Positions 34,554-43,461 of a stretch of DNA of 64,000 nucleotides are shown here, piece by piece; positions within the stretch are counted from its first letter, which is position 1; each line of letters starts with the position of its first letter. The position numbers and the translations under genes are program-made. The notes below the pieces were generated by a model. It was not told the DNA's origin. It made no database searches and saw nothing but the letters and a program-made list of their open reading frames with translations. Location of the stretch: assembly GCA_041690495.1 (NCBI GenBank), contig JAWLHE010000001.1:496001-560000 (forward strand), read 5' to 3'. This DNA comes from DATAAP01 sp041690495 (GTDB lineage: Bacteria > Pseudomonadota > Alphaproteobacteria > CACIAM-22H2).

Positions 34554-34955
34554 ATGGCCGAGAAAGTGCAATTCGAACTGGTTTCGCCCGAGCGGCTGCT
34601 GATCTCCCAGCCGGTCGATATGGTCGTGGTGCCGGGCGCCGAGGGCGATTTCGGCGTGCTGCCGGGCCATGCGCCGCTGATCTCGACAGTGCGGCCGGGC
34701 ATCATCGACGTCTATGAGGGCAACACCGTCACGGACCGCGTTTTCGTCGCCGGCGGCTTCGCCGAGGTGACGGCCGAGCGCTGCACTGTGCTCGCCGAGG
34801 ACGCGGCGCGGCTCAAGGATCTCGACCAGGGCGAGATCGAGGCCCAGCTCAAGTCGCTGCGCGACGAGCTCGCCGCAGCGCGCGACGACGCCGAGCGCGC
34901 CGCGTTTGCCGGCCGAATCGAGATTGCGGAAGCGAAACTCGCGGCGCTCCACTAG
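34554..34955 (+). CDS. atpC: ATP synthase F1, epsilon subunit
   Basis: 133 residues. The N-terminal beta sandwich is intact (VQFELVSPERLLISQPVDMVVVPG, EGDFGVLPGHAPLIS, VAGGFAEVTAERCTVLAEDA, each quoted in part), and a C-terminal helical hairpin follows (LKSLRDELAAARDDAERAAF). The subunit couples rotor to head and can inhibit ATP hydrolysis. It is separated from atpD by the inverted repeat, which could lower its expression relative to the rest of the operon. Confidence 0.95.
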   Translation: MAEKVQFELVSPERLLISQPVDMVVVPGAEGDFGVLPGHAPLISTVRPGIIDVYEGNTVTDRVFVAGGFAEVTAERCTVLAEDAARLKDLDQGEIEAQLKSLRDELAAARDDAERAAFAGRIEIAEAKLAALH

Positions 34956-35083
34956 CGTTTTCATCCGGGAACGGAGCCGGGCTGCGGCCAGGAGGGGCGG
35001 CGCGACGTCTTGACGTTGCAGGTCTCTGCTGTTAAGCCCGTCCAATCATTCGCAGAAACCGAATCGCAACAGTGTCGAGAGCC

Positions 35084-35902
35084 ATGCAGCACTGGACGCT
35101 CGACGATATCGAGTGGGGCCGATTCGATCCGGCGAGGGTTGATCCGGACCTCGTGCGCATCGTCAAGGCGGCGAGCATGGTCGAGCATAACGGGCTCGAT
35201 TACGCGCTCTATCTCTGCAACGTCTTCCACGACGATCCGGCGTTCCAGGACACGGCGCGCCACTGGGCGCACGAGGAGGTCCAGCATGGCCAGGCGCTGC
35301 GCCGCTGGGCGGAGCTGGCCGATCCGGCCTGGAGCTTCGAGGATGCGTTCAGGCGCTTTACGGACGGTTATCGCCTGCCGCTCGATGCGAAGCAGTCGGT
35401 GCGCGGCAGCCGTACGGGCGAGCTGATCGCGCGTTGCATCGTCGAAACCGGGACCAGCTCGTACTACGCCGCCCTCGCCGAGGCGGCGCAGGAACCGGTG
35501 CTGAAGCAGGTCTGCCAGAAGATCGCCGCCGATGAGCTTCGCCACTACAAGCTCTTCTACACGGCGATGAAGCGCTATCTCGACGTCGAGCGCGTCGGCC
35601 GCTGGGGCCGGCTGCGCACGGGCCTCGGCCGCATCCTCGAATCCGAGGACGACGAGCTCGCCTACGCCTATTATGCGGCCAACGATTCCGGCGGCGCCCC
35701 TTATGACCGCCGCACCAACAGCCGCGCCTATGCACGGCGCGCCTACGGCGTCTACCGCACCCGGCATATCGAGCGCGCCATCGCGATGGTGCTCAAGGCG
35801 GTCGGGCTGAAGGCCAATGGCCGCCTGCATCGCGGACTCTCCCGGCTGATCGAGCGCTTCATGCGCGCCCGGGTCCACGCGCTCGCCCGCGCCGGCGCGT
35901 AA
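35084..35902 (+). CDS. ferritin-like di-iron protein (acyl-ACP desaturase/rubrerythrin-like)
   Basis: 272 residues from ATG 35084; a GTG four codons earlier (35072) is also possible. A four-helix di-iron bundle is indicated by paired Glu and E-x-x-H motifs: MVEHNGLDYALYLCNVF, WAHEEVQHGQALRRW, ETGTSSYYAALAEAA and ADELRHYKLFYTAMKRY. The second half (residues ~165-272) is basic with YARRAYGVYRTRHIERA and may be a separate helical domain. Proteins of this shape are annotated as ferritin-like; an oxygenase or peroxide-scavenging role is possible but unproven. It follows atpC by 128 bases. Confidence 0.72.
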   Translation: MQHWTLDDIEWGRFDPARVDPDLVRIVKAASMVEHNGLDYALYLCNVFHDDPAFQDTARHWAHEEVQHGQALRRWAELADPAWSFEDAFRRFTDGYRLPLDAKQSVRGSRTGELIARCIVETGTSSYYAALAEAAQEPVLKQVCQKIAADELRHYKLFYTAMKRYLDVERVGRWGRLRTGLGRILESEDDELAYAYYAANDSGGAPYDRRTNSRAYARRAYGVYRTRHIERAIAMVLKAVGLKANGRLHRGLSRLIERFMRARVHALARAGA

Positions 35903-36048
35903 GCTTCGGTCGAGCGTCCCGGGCATTCGCCCCGGATCGGGATCGCTTCAGCGTTGCCCGCGTTCACCCATGGAGATCGCTGCGGCACGCCCCGCGCTGT
36001 GTGATGCGGGCACGCCGCGGCGGTCGGCTCCATGGCAGGAGAATGACG

Positions 36049-36552
36049 ATGCCGAACAAGCGAACGGTCGGGAAAGCCCGGAAGGACAAGCGCCAGGGCA
36101 AGGCTGCGACGACGCAGGCAGGCGAGTTCGTGCGCGACGAGGTCCGCAGGATCCGCCGCGGCGAGCACGGCGCCCGCTCGCCGGAGCAGGCGATCGCCAT
36201 AGGCCTTTCCAAGGCGCGGCGTGCCGGCGTCGATCTTCCCCCGCCGAAGAAAGGCAAGGCCAAGTCGCGCACCCGCAAGAGCGCCGCCTACGCCCATGCG
36301 GCGGGGCAAGGCAAGCGCAAGACCCGCCGCCAGCCGCGTGTCTCCCGGGCGGTGTCGAAGGTGCTGGAGCGCGAGCCGCGGGGCACCGCGTCGCGCAAGG
36401 CGATGTCGGCTCATGCCAAGCGCGCCGCCCGGCGCCGCTCCGCCGCGGACCGGTCGGCGGCGGCGCGCAAGGCGGCGCGGACGAAGGGTCCGGCGGCCCG
36501 TTCCGCCGCCGCCAGGAAGGCCGCCCGCACCCGGGCGCGCAAGCGGGCGTAG
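36049..36552 (+). CDS. very basic DUF6496-type, histone H1-like protein
   Basis: 167 residues from ATG 36049 with AGGAG 8 bases upstream; an ATG two codons earlier is too close to that site. The N-terminal part KAATTQAGEFVRDEVRRIRRGEHGARSPEQAIAIGLSKARRAG, quoted in parts as EFVRDEVRRIRRGEHG and SPEQAIAIGLSKARRAG, is the DUF6496 signature (plasmid-stabilisation/KfrA-like annotations occur). The C-terminal half is an Arg/Lys/Ala-rich tail with a repeated unit RSAAARKAART, like bacterial histone H1-type DNA-binding tails. It probably binds nucleic acid. It is monocistronic, with a 828-base gene-free stretch after it. Confidence 0.7.
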   Translation: MPNKRTVGKARKDKRQGKAATTQAGEFVRDEVRRIRRGEHGARSPEQAIAIGLSKARRAGVDLPPPKKGKAKSRTRKSAAYAHAAGQGKRKTRRQPRVSRAVSKVLEREPRGTASRKAMSAHAKRAARRRSAADRSAAARKAARTKGPAARSAAARKAARTRARKRA

Positions 36553-37380
36553 ATGCCGCTCCGGCGAGGTTGCGGGACAGCCGGTGCGTCGCGCCTCTAC
36601 GGCGGCGCGCGCCGGAGAAATTTCATGGAACCGCACGCGTCATGGTGAACGAAATATGCTCACCTGAGGCCGCCGCTTGCTCGCGCGCGCGGTCGGCGCG
36701 CGGGCAGGGCCGAATCCGCCGGCACTAAGCCGGATCGACCTGACGCTGACTCCGGTGTGCTGTCTTCGCCGGCCTGCGGATCTCGGACGATTCCGTCAAT
36801 CACACCGGCGCGCGATCCCGGAACCGGGCGACACCACAACACCTGATCCTTCGGCATGACGATATAGTTCGCCGGCGAAGATCAGGCGGTCGCTCCGCAC
36901 CCGACAATGCGCTGCAGCGGAAATGCCCTTGACCGCATCCGCCATCGGGCGACAATCGCGGCGGAAGAATTGCGCCCGCCGACGCCTCCCAGCCCGGTGG
37001 GCGTCTGCGTTCAGGACCTCCGAATGGCCGACAGCGATGCCGCGATCGTTCCGGGCGGCTGTGTTGGCGTTGTCCCGGCGGGTCGCCGGCGGCAGCGAAA
37101 GGCGCACGACATGCTTTCCTGCCGAAACCGTGAAACACTTAAGAGGTTGAAATCGCTTGCTTTGCGGTTGATCGCCAGGAGACGGGAGCCGCGAATGCAC
37201 GCGCGCTCCGCGGTCGGAAAGGAAGGGGGCGGAATACCGCAAACTCGCCTGAAGCGGTGAAGCGGTGAGGATAAAGGTGCTGAATCAAGGGCTTGAGTGC
37301 TTCATGCCGCTTCACGAGTGAGCGACCTCGAGCGCATGCGAAGCACCGCTCAACTGCACGATGCGGTGAAACACCCGCCG
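36553..37380. other. 828-base stretch without a supportable gene
   Basis: The longest non-coding interval of the window. Open frames exist on both strands (for example 36796-37242 minus and 36907-37260 plus), but they lack a family, a ribosome site and sensible composition, and they contradict each other. No tRNA or other known RNA was recognised. The distal end carries a direct and inverted GAAGCGGT-type repeat (37251-37315). The stretch lies between the DUF6496 gene and the end of rppH, at a point where the usual atpC-rppH neighbourhood is opened, so it may be a decayed insertion. Confidence 0.5.
37251..37315. repeat. tandem and inverted repeat in the gene-free stretch
   Basis: GAAGCGGT occurs twice in tandem (37251-37258, 37259-37266). 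GTGAAGCGG (37257-37265) is a perfect inverted partner of CCGCTTCAC (37307-37315), with 41 bases between. It lies 66 bases beyond the rppH stop on the minus-strand transcript and could fold in its 3' tail. It has no T-run, so it is not a textbook terminator. Confidence 0.35.
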
Positions 37381-37890
37381 TCAGCGCTCGGGCGGGGCCT
37401 TGATCAGATGGCCAAATTCGGCGACCAGGCTCGTGTACAGGGTGCGCTTGAACGGCACGATCAGACCGGTGAGACGGTCGAGCGGCACCCACTGCCAGGC
37501 GTCGAACTCGGGATGGGCGGTCGCGAGGTTGATCTCGGAATCGCGGCCGAGAAAGCGCATCGCGAACCACTTCTGGCGCTGGCCGCGATAGCGCCCGCCC
37601 CACACGCGGCCGACCAGGTCGCGCGGCAGGTCGTAGGCGTGCCAGTCGCGGCTTTCGGCCAGCACGATGGCATTGGCGGTGCCGATCTCCTCCTCGAGCT
37701 CGCGGAGCGCCGCGGCGCGCGGTGCCTCGTCCTCGTCGATGCCGCCCTGCGGCATCTGCCAGGCATCGGCCTTGGCGTCGATGCGGCGCGCCACGAACAC
37801 GTCGCCGCCGCGGCTGAACAGCATGATGCCGACGCCGAGCCGGTAGGGCAGCGCGGAGATGTCGCGTGGGTCCGGCCGGCGCACGAGCAT
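37381..37890 (-). CDS. rppH: RNA pyrophosphohydrolase (Nudix)
   Basis: 169 residues from ATG 37890. Full Nudix box at residues 49-71 (GGIDEDEAPRAAALRELEEE then IGT) with the metal-binding E-x-x-E-E. LPYRLGVGIMLFSRGGDVFVARR, WQMPQGG, and the C-terminal HPEFDAWQWVPLDRL and IVPFKRTLYTSLVAEF are the RppH/IalA/NudH pattern of alphaproteobacteria. It removes pyrophosphate from 5' ends of RNA and starts decay; relatives also cleave diadenosine polyphosphates. It is 8 bases behind the yibQ-like gene and ends the rlmH-to-rppH block. Confidence 0.93.
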   Translation of the reverse strand: MLVRRPDPRDISALPYRLGVGIMLFSRGGDVFVARRIDAKADAWQMPQGGIDEDEAPRAAALRELEEEIGTANAIVLAESRDWHAYDLPRDLVGRVWGGRYRGQRQKWFAMRFLGRDSEINLATAHPEFDAWQWVPLDRLTGLIVPFKRTLYTSLVAEFGHLIKAPPER

Positions 37891-37898
37891 CGCGGCGC

Positions 37899-39209
37899 TC
37901 AGCGGTCGGGCTGGCGGTTCGCCACCGCCGTGATCGGCGCCAGCACCAGGCCCTTGGTTTCGAGGGTGGCAATCCACGCCTGCAGGCGCTCGATCGTCAC
38001 CGGATAGGGCTGCGCCATCGCGACGGCGCTGCCGCTCTCCCGTGCGATCCGCTCGATCTCGGCAAGCCGGCCGTCGATTGCCGGACGCGAAGCCTCCTGG
38101 TCGATCTGGCGGTCGTTGATCGCGCGCGGCAAGCCGATATCGGAGGCCATCCGTGCCGCGATGCTACGCGTGCTGGCGCGGCTGTCGACGAACATGAGCC
38201 CGCGATCGTTGATCGCGGTCAGCACAGGCCTCAGCGCCTCGGGCATGGTGGTGAAGCGCGAGCCCATGTGGTTGGTGACTCCGACATAGCCGTTGACCCG
38301 ACCCAGCACCCAGTCGAGCCGATCCAGGTTCTGCTGCGCGCTGAGGCTGGTGAGCAGCGCGCGCGGCCCGGGATCGTTGACCGGGAAATTGATCGGCTCC
38401 ATCGGCAGGTTGAGCAGCACCTCGTGCCCAGCAGCGCGCGCCAGCCCGATCCAGTGCTCAAGGCTGTCGGCATAGGGGCTGAAGGCGAGCGTCACCATCG
38501 CCGGCAGGGTCTGAACCGCGGCATTGGTCGCGGCACTCGACAGGCCGAGGTCGCTCACCACCACTGCGACGCGCGGCCGGCGGTCGTTGGCGTCGAAGCG
38601 GCGGCCGTAGCGGATCCAGGCCGGCGTTGCCGGCTCGCGCGGCAGCGGGGCGCGCGGTGCAACGACGGCGACCTGCTGCGGCACGGGCGGCGGCTCGGCT
38701 GCCGGCTGGGAGAGCGGCGGCGGAGCCGGCGGGTCCGGCTCGGGCGCCGGCGGCGTTGCCGCCGCGGGCGGCTCGTGCTCGGGGGCGTTCACGGTTTCGG
38801 GCGGGGAGGCCGGTGCCGGCATCGGCGGTTCGTCCGCCGCGGTCACAGTCGGCGCGATATCCACCGGCGCAGTCTCTGCCGGCGCGGAGTCGGCCGATGC
38901 GGTCTCCGCCGGTACGGGTTCCGATGACGTGGTTTCCGCCGGCGCGATATCGGCTGGCGCGGAGTCGGCCGATGCGGTCTCCACCGGCGGCGGCTCGCTG
39001 GGCGCCGCCGCCGCTTCCGGTGCGGGCACCGCAACGCTCACTGCCGCAGGCGACGCATCCTCGGCAACACGCCCGAAATGCGTCCACAGCACGACGCCGC
39101 CGATCAGACCGACCAGGACCGCCCAGGCCAGCAGCAGAAGCTGACGTCCGCCGTCGCCCTGCACGCCGGCGCGCGCTGGCGCCGCCCCCTTTCGCTTCTT
39201 CGCAACCAC
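37899..39209 (-). CDS. divergent polysaccharide deacetylase family protein (YibQ/DUF610)
   Basis: 436 residues with a GTG start. One membrane anchor (LLLLAWAVLVGLIGGVVLW, residues ~23-43), then a Pro/Ala/Glu-rich periplasmic linker (~45-185) with internal repetition, then a deacetylase-like domain: RVAVVVSDLGLSSAATNAAV, VTLAFSPYADSLEHWIGLAR, GHEVLLNLPMEP, GYVGVTNHMGSRFTTMPEAL, FVDSRASTRSIA. The family sits next to CtpA and EnvC in proteobacteria and is thought to act on the cell wall; enzymatic activity is not established. It follows ctpA by 28 bases. Confidence 0.85.
   Translation of the reverse strand: MVAKKRKGAAPARAGVQGDGGRQLLLLAWAVLVGLIGGVVLWTHFGRVAEDASPAAVSVAVPAPEAAAAPSEPPPVETASADSAPADIAPAETTSSEPVPAETASADSAPAETAPVDIAPTVTAADEPPMPAPASPPETVNAPEHEPPAAATPPAPEPDPPAPPPLSQPAAEPPPVPQQVAVVAPRAPLPREPATPAWIRYGRRFDANDRRPRVAVVVSDLGLSSAATNAAVQTLPAMVTLAFSPYADSLEHWIGLARAAGHEVLLNLPMEPINFPVNDPGPRALLTSLSAQQNLDRLDWVLGRVNGYVGVTNHMGSRFTTMPEALRPVLTAINDRGLMFVDSRASTRSIAARMASDIGLPRAINDRQIDQEASRPAIDGRLAEIERIARESGSAVAMAQPYPVTIERLQAWIATLETKGLVLAPITAVANRQPDR
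38881..38982. repeat. 27-base exact repeat in the linker of the YibQ-like gene
   Basis: The 27 bases starting GGCGCGGAGTCGGCCGATGC at 38881-38907 recur at 38956-38982, exactly 75 bases (25 codons) apart. The repeats encode ETASADSAPA in the disordered linker. Such in-frame repeats can expand or shrink by slipped pairing and change linker length without breaking the protein. Confidence 0.7.
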
Positions 39210-39237
39210 GAACCGGCCCTGACTTCGCGTCTGCCGG

Positions 39238-40560
39238 CTAGTTGGTGACGCGCTTGCCGTACAACGCGATCCCGCGCAGCAGGTCGAAGGCGCGCGCGAG
39301 CTGGTAGTCGGCCGGCGAATCGATCGCGCTCGGATCGACCTCGGCCTCGGGCGTCGGACCCTCCCGCGGCGGCGCCGGGGTGGCGCCCGGCGGCATCGTG
39401 CCTTGCTGCTGCTGCTCGTTGCGGAGCGCGCCGCGCAAATCCGCCTCGCGGCGGCCGCGCGGCTGGTCGACCTTCTCTATGCGCGCCGGCTCGACGACGA
39501 TGTCGGGCTCGATGCCCGAGGCCTGGATCGAGCGGCCGGACGGGGTGTAGTAGCGCGCCGTGGTCAGCCGGATGGCGCCCTGTCCGCCGAGCGGGATGAT
39601 CGTCTGAACCGAGCCCTTTCCGAAGGTCTTGGTGCCGAGAACGATCGCGCGACGGTGGTCCTGCAGCGCCCCCGCGACGATCTCCGAGGCCGAGGCCGAG
39701 CCGCCGTTGACGATCACCACGACCGGCAGGTTGCCGAGCAGGTCGCCGGCCTTGGCGTTGAAGCGCTGCGCGTCGTCGCTGCGCCGGCCGCGCGTCGAGA
39801 CGATCTCGCCCTTGTCGAGGAATTCGTCGGCGACCGCGACGGCCTGGTCGAGCAGGCCGCCGGGATTGTTGCGAAGATCGAGCACGACGCCCGACAATTT
39901 GCTGCCGAGCTCGCTCTTCATCTTCTGGACGGCGTTGCGGATGCCAAGATCGGTCTGCTCGGTGAACGAGGTGACGCGGATGTAGCCGAGTTCGCCCTCG
40001 GTGCGTGCGCGCACCGACTGGATCTTGATCACCGCGCGGGTGAGCGTGATCTCGAACGGTTCCTGGTTTCCGCGGCGGACGGTCAGCTTGATCGAGCTGT
40101 TGACGGGACCGCGCATCTTGTCGACCGCATCCTGGAGCGTCAGGCCCATCACCTGCTCGCCGTCGAGATGGGTGATCAGGTCGCCGGGCTTGAGGCCGGC
40201 GCGCGAGGCCGGCGTCTCGTCGATCGGCGACACCACCTTGACGAGGCCGTTCTCCATCGTGACTTCGATGCCGAGGCCGCCGAACTCGCCGCGCGTCTGC
40301 ACCTGCATATCGCGGTAGTTCCGCGCGTTCATGTAGCTGGAATGGGGGTCGAGCGCGGTCAGCATGCCGTTGATCGCGTCCTCGATCAGCTTCTTGTCCT
40401 CGATTTCCTCGACGTAGTCCGAGCGCACGCGCTCGAACACCTCGCCGAAGAGATTGAGCTGGCGGTATGTGTCCGACGTATTGTTCTGCGCCGCTGCGGT
40501 CAATGGTGTGGCGAGCCACAGACCGACCAGCGCCGTTGTGGCGATCCGAACTGAAATCAT
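39238..40560 (-). CDS. ctpA: S41-family C-terminal processing peptidase
   Basis: 440 residues. Signal peptide ~1-24 (VGLWLATPLTAAAQ). N-terminal helix bundle, PDZ domain (GGLGIEVTMENGLVKVVSPI and AGLKPGDLITHLDGEQVMGL), and protease core with nucleophile Ser in VNGGSASASEIVAGAL and Lys in GTKTFGKGSVQTI. The C-terminal part is extended by ~80 residues with Gln/Pro-rich sequence. It cleaves periplasmic substrates, typically cell-wall hydrolases or lipoproteins. Its start overlaps the envC stop (ATGA), so the two are translated together. Confidence 0.95.
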   Translation of the reverse strand: MISVRIATTALVGLWLATPLTAAAQNNTSDTYRQLNLFGEVFERVRSDYVEEIEDKKLIEDAINGMLTALDPHSSYMNARNYRDMQVQTRGEFGGLGIEVTMENGLVKVVSPIDETPASRAGLKPGDLITHLDGEQVMGLTLQDAVDKMRGPVNSSIKLTVRRGNQEPFEITLTRAVIKIQSVRARTEGELGYIRVTSFTEQTDLGIRNAVQKMKSELGSKLSGVVLDLRNNPGGLLDQAVAVADEFLDKGEIVSTRGRRSDDAQRFNAKAGDLLGNLPVVVIVNGGSASASEIVAGALQDHRRAIVLGTKTFGKGSVQTIIPLGGQGAIRLTTARYYTPSGRSIQASGIEPDIVVEPARIEKVDQPRGRREADLRGALRNEQQQQGTMPPGATPAPPREGPTPEAEVDPSAIDSPADYQLARAFDLLRGIALYGKRVTN

Positions 40561-41807
40561 CCGCTTACCTTCTCATTGCGCGGCGCCAGCCAAGGCAACG
40601 GATTGATTGGTTGGCCGTTGCGCCGCAACTCAACATAAATGGACGGGCTTCCCGCCTCGGGAGACACTGCCGCGCCGACCGGTTCGCCCGCCGTGACCAC
40701 CTGTCCGACGACACCGTCAATTCGGCCTAAACCCGCCAGCAGCGTATGATATCCCTCGCTATGTTCGATGATCAAGATAAGCCCATACGTGCGGAACGGC
40801 CCGGCGAAGGCTATCTGCCCATCGAAAGGTGCCACAATTTGGGCAGCGGGGCGGGTTTCGATGGTCAGGCCGCGGTGCGGCTGTCCGCCGTCGCCGGGCT
40901 GCCCGAACGACAGCATGACGCGCCCGCGCACAGGGGCGATGACTTGGCCGTGGGCCTCGCTGAACGGGCGGAGCGCGGCCGTACCCGGCACGCGGTGGGC
41001 CAGCTGCGGTTCCCGTGCTGCGTGCTCGCGCGCCTCGTTCTCGGCTGCGGCCGCCGCCTCGCGCTCGGCGCGTTCGGCTGCAAGGCGTCCGATCAGCTCG
41101 CGCATGTCCCGGGCGTCGCGGGCGAGCTGCTCGAGGCGCGTGGCGCTGCTGCGCTTCGCCGTCTCGGTCTCGGCATGGAGCTGGGCGCGGCGCGCGATCA
41201 CGGCATCCAGCTCGCTGCGCTCGGCGGCTAGCCGTTCGGCCGCCTCGGATGCCGATTTCCGCTGCCGCTCGAGGTCGGCCCGGGCGGTCCGCAGCGCCTC
41301 GAGATCGCCGGCCAGCGCCGCAGCCTGCGCGCGCAGGGCGGGCGTGACGGTGGCAAGCAGCTGTGCCGTGCGAACCGTCTCGAGCGGCGAGGCGGGGAGC
41401 ACGAGCGCCGCTTCCGGCGGCTGGCGGCCGAAACGTGCCAGCTCTGCAACCAGCTGTGCGAGCTGCGCGCGCCGCCGCTGGAACGAGGCCGCCTTCGCCT
41501 TTACGTCGTCTTCGAGCGCCGTCTGTCGCGCTTCGAGCGCGGACAGCCGTTCCTCCGTGTCCTGCAGCGCGCCGGCCATGGCGACGGCACGGACGCGCAG
41601 GGCCGCCAGCTCGTTCGCCAGCGCGTCCGCCTGTCGACTCAAGCGGCGCTGTGTCTCGCGCTCCGCACCGATATTGCGCTCTATCCGCTCGAGCCGCTGC
41701 TGCGGCGGCTCCTGGGCGGCCTGCGCGCCGAGGGCCAAGCACAACGCCGCCGGCGCGAGGCCGGCGCGGATTGCCCGGAACGTAGTCTCAGCGGGCGGCA
41801 CGTCCAC
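40557..41807 (-). CDS. EnvC-type murein hydrolase activator with degenerate M23 domain
   Basis: 416 residues, GTG start. Signal peptide ~12-31, then two long coiled-coil blocks (residues ~35-130 and ~165-250) and a C-terminal LytM/M23 domain (GRVMLSFGQPGDGGQPHRGL, VAPFDGQIAFAGPFRTYGLILIIEHSEGYHTLLAGL, quoted in parts). The metal-binding residues of active M23 peptidases are lost: the first motif reads HRGLTIET without the usual Asp, and the final H-x-H is YVE. That is the pattern of EnvC-like activators of amidases. Its start overlaps the gpmI end by 20 bases, and its stop overlaps the ctpA start. Confidence 0.88.
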   Translation of the reverse strand: MDVPPAETTFRAIRAGLAPAALCLALGAQAAQEPPQQRLERIERNIGAERETQRRLSRQADALANELAALRVRAVAMAGALQDTEERLSALEARQTALEDDVKAKAASFQRRRAQLAQLVAELARFGRQPPEAALVLPASPLETVRTAQLLATVTPALRAQAAALAGDLEALRTARADLERQRKSASEAAERLAAERSELDAVIARRAQLHAETETAKRSSATRLEQLARDARDMRELIGRLAAERAEREAAAAAENEAREHAAREPQLAHRVPGTAALRPFSEAHGQVIAPVRGRVMLSFGQPGDGGQPHRGLTIETRPAAQIVAPFDGQIAFAGPFRTYGLILIIEHSEGYHTLLAGLGRIDGVVGQVVTAGEPVGAAVSPEAGSPSIYVELRRNGQPINPLPWLAPRNEKVSG

Positions 41808-43389
41808 TCTTGTCGCTGCCGGCCCCGGGCGGCGCCTCGATCAGCGAATGCCCCGTCATCTCCGGCGGCGGCTCGATGCCCATCAGCTCGAGGAGGGTCG
41901 GTGCCACATCGGCGAGCTTGCCGTCGTGCAGCGCCAGCGGCGCATTGCGACCGGCGCCGCCGCCATCGACGAGCATCACCGGCACGGGATTGCACGTGTG
42001 CGCCGTGTGCGGCTGTCCGGTTTCGGGATCGACCATCATCTCGGCGTTGCCGTGGTCGGCGGTGATCAGCAATGCGCCGCCCATGCGCGTGACCGCGTCA
42101 GCGACGCGACCGAGACACGTATCAACGGTCTCCACCGCGCGCGTCGCGGCCCCGAGGTCACCGGTGTGGCCGACCATGTCGGTGTTTGCGTAGTTGACCA
42201 GGATGAAATCGAACTTGCCGGACTCGATCGCTGCGACCAGCCGGTCGGTGACTTCGATGGCGGACATTTCCGGCTTCAGATCATAGGTGGCGATCTTGGG
42301 CGACGGCACGAGAATGCGTTCCTCGCCGGGCAGCTGGCGCTCGTCGCCGCCGTTGAAGAAGAACGTGACGTGGGCGTATTTCTCGGTTTCCGCGATGCGC
42401 AGCTGCTTCAGGCCGCGCCGGGCGAGGATCTCGCCCATCACGTTGGTCAGCTCGAGCGGCCGGAAAATCGCAGCTACGAGATGGTTGAGCCGGTCGGAGT
42501 ATTCGACCATGCCAAGGGCCGCGGCGAACTTCACGGTCCGCTCGCGTCCGAAGCCGGCGAAATCCGGATCGAGCAGCGCCAGCAGGATCTGACGCGCGCG
42601 ATCGGCACGGAAATTCGCCATCAGCACACCATCGCCGTCCTTCATGCCGCCATAGCCGCCGATCACCGTCGGCAGAACGAACTCGTCGGCGACGTTCTTT
42701 GCATAGGACTGGGCGACCGCGGCGAGAGCGTCGCTGGCGCGCTCGCCGCGCGCGTCGACCAGCGCTTCGTAGGCGAGCGTGACGCGCTCCCAGCGCTGGT
42801 CGCGATCCATCGCATAATAGCGGCCGCTCACCGTCGCGATCGAGATGCCGCCCGGCTCCCGCGTGTCGTCCGCGAGCTTCTGAAGATACCGCTCGGCGCT
42901 CCTGGGCGGCGTGTCGCGGCCGTCGAGGAAAGCATGGATCCAGACCTTCAGGCCGGATCGCGCGAGGATGCGTGCGAGCGCCGCAATATGGTCCTGGTGC
43001 GAATGAACGCCGCCCGGCGACACGAGGCCCATGAGGTGAACGGCGCCGCCTGAACCCTTCACCTTGGCGGCGAAGTCTGCGAGCTCGGCATTTGCGGCCA
43101 GCGAGCCGTCGGCGACAGCCTGGTCGATGCGCGGCAGGTCTTGCATTACCACCCGGCCGGCGCCGAGATTCATGTGCCCGACCTCGGAATTGCCCATCTG
43201 GCCTGCCGGCAGCCCGACATTCATCTCCGAAGCCTGCAGAAACGCGACCGGCGCCGTCTTCGCCATGCGCTTCAGATTGGGCGTCCGGGCCCGCAGGATG
43301 GCGTTGTCCGGGGTGGATTCGGCCCGATAGCCCCAGCCGTCGAGCACGGCGAGGACGATCGGGCGCTGGCGTGGAACGAATCGATTCAT
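41788..43389 (-). CDS. gpmI: 2,3-bisphosphoglycerate-independent phosphoglycerate mutase
   Basis: 533 residues. Phosphatase-like domain and transferase domain both intact: start IVLAVLDGWGYRAESTPDNA, phospho-Ser in GQMGNSEVGHMNLGAGRV, HSHQDHIAALA, FLDGRDTPPRSA, NYANTDMVGHTGD and TADHGNAEMM, all metal sites. It converts 3- to 2-phosphoglycerate with two Mn ions, in glycolysis. In alphaproteobacteria it often precedes envC-ctpA as here. It overlaps the envC start by 20 bases. The divergent gene upstream is the small exported peptide. Confidence 0.97.
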   Translation of the reverse strand: MNRFVPRQRPIVLAVLDGWGYRAESTPDNAILRARTPNLKRMAKTAPVAFLQASEMNVGLPAGQMGNSEVGHMNLGAGRVVMQDLPRIDQAVADGSLAANAELADFAAKVKGSGGAVHLMGLVSPGGVHSHQDHIAALARILARSGLKVWIHAFLDGRDTPPRSAERYLQKLADDTREPGGISIATVSGRYYAMDRDQRWERVTLAYEALVDARGERASDALAAVAQSYAKNVADEFVLPTVIGGYGGMKDGDGVLMANFRADRARQILLALLDPDFAGFGRERTVKFAAALGMVEYSDRLNHLVAAIFRPLELTNVMGEILARRGLKQLRIAETEKYAHVTFFFNGGDERQLPGEERILVPSPKIATYDLKPEMSAIEVTDRLVAAIESGKFDFILVNYANTDMVGHTGDLGAATRAVETVDTCLGRVADAVTRMGGALLITADHGNAEMMVDPETGQPHTAHTCNPVPVMLVDGGGAGRNAPLALHDGKLADVAPTLLELMGIEPPPEMTGHSLIEAPPGAGSDKSGRAAR

Positions 43390-43461
43390 GGCGAGAATAT
43401 AGAGAAGCGAAGTCTGTTTTCAAAACCGGTCAGGGAGAGCGGCATTTGGACGGTTCGGCCC

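Noticed and set aside
36796..37242. Possible gene on the minus strand in the long gene-free stretch
   Set aside because: No ribosome site, no family, irregular composition and an equally long competing frame on the plus strand.
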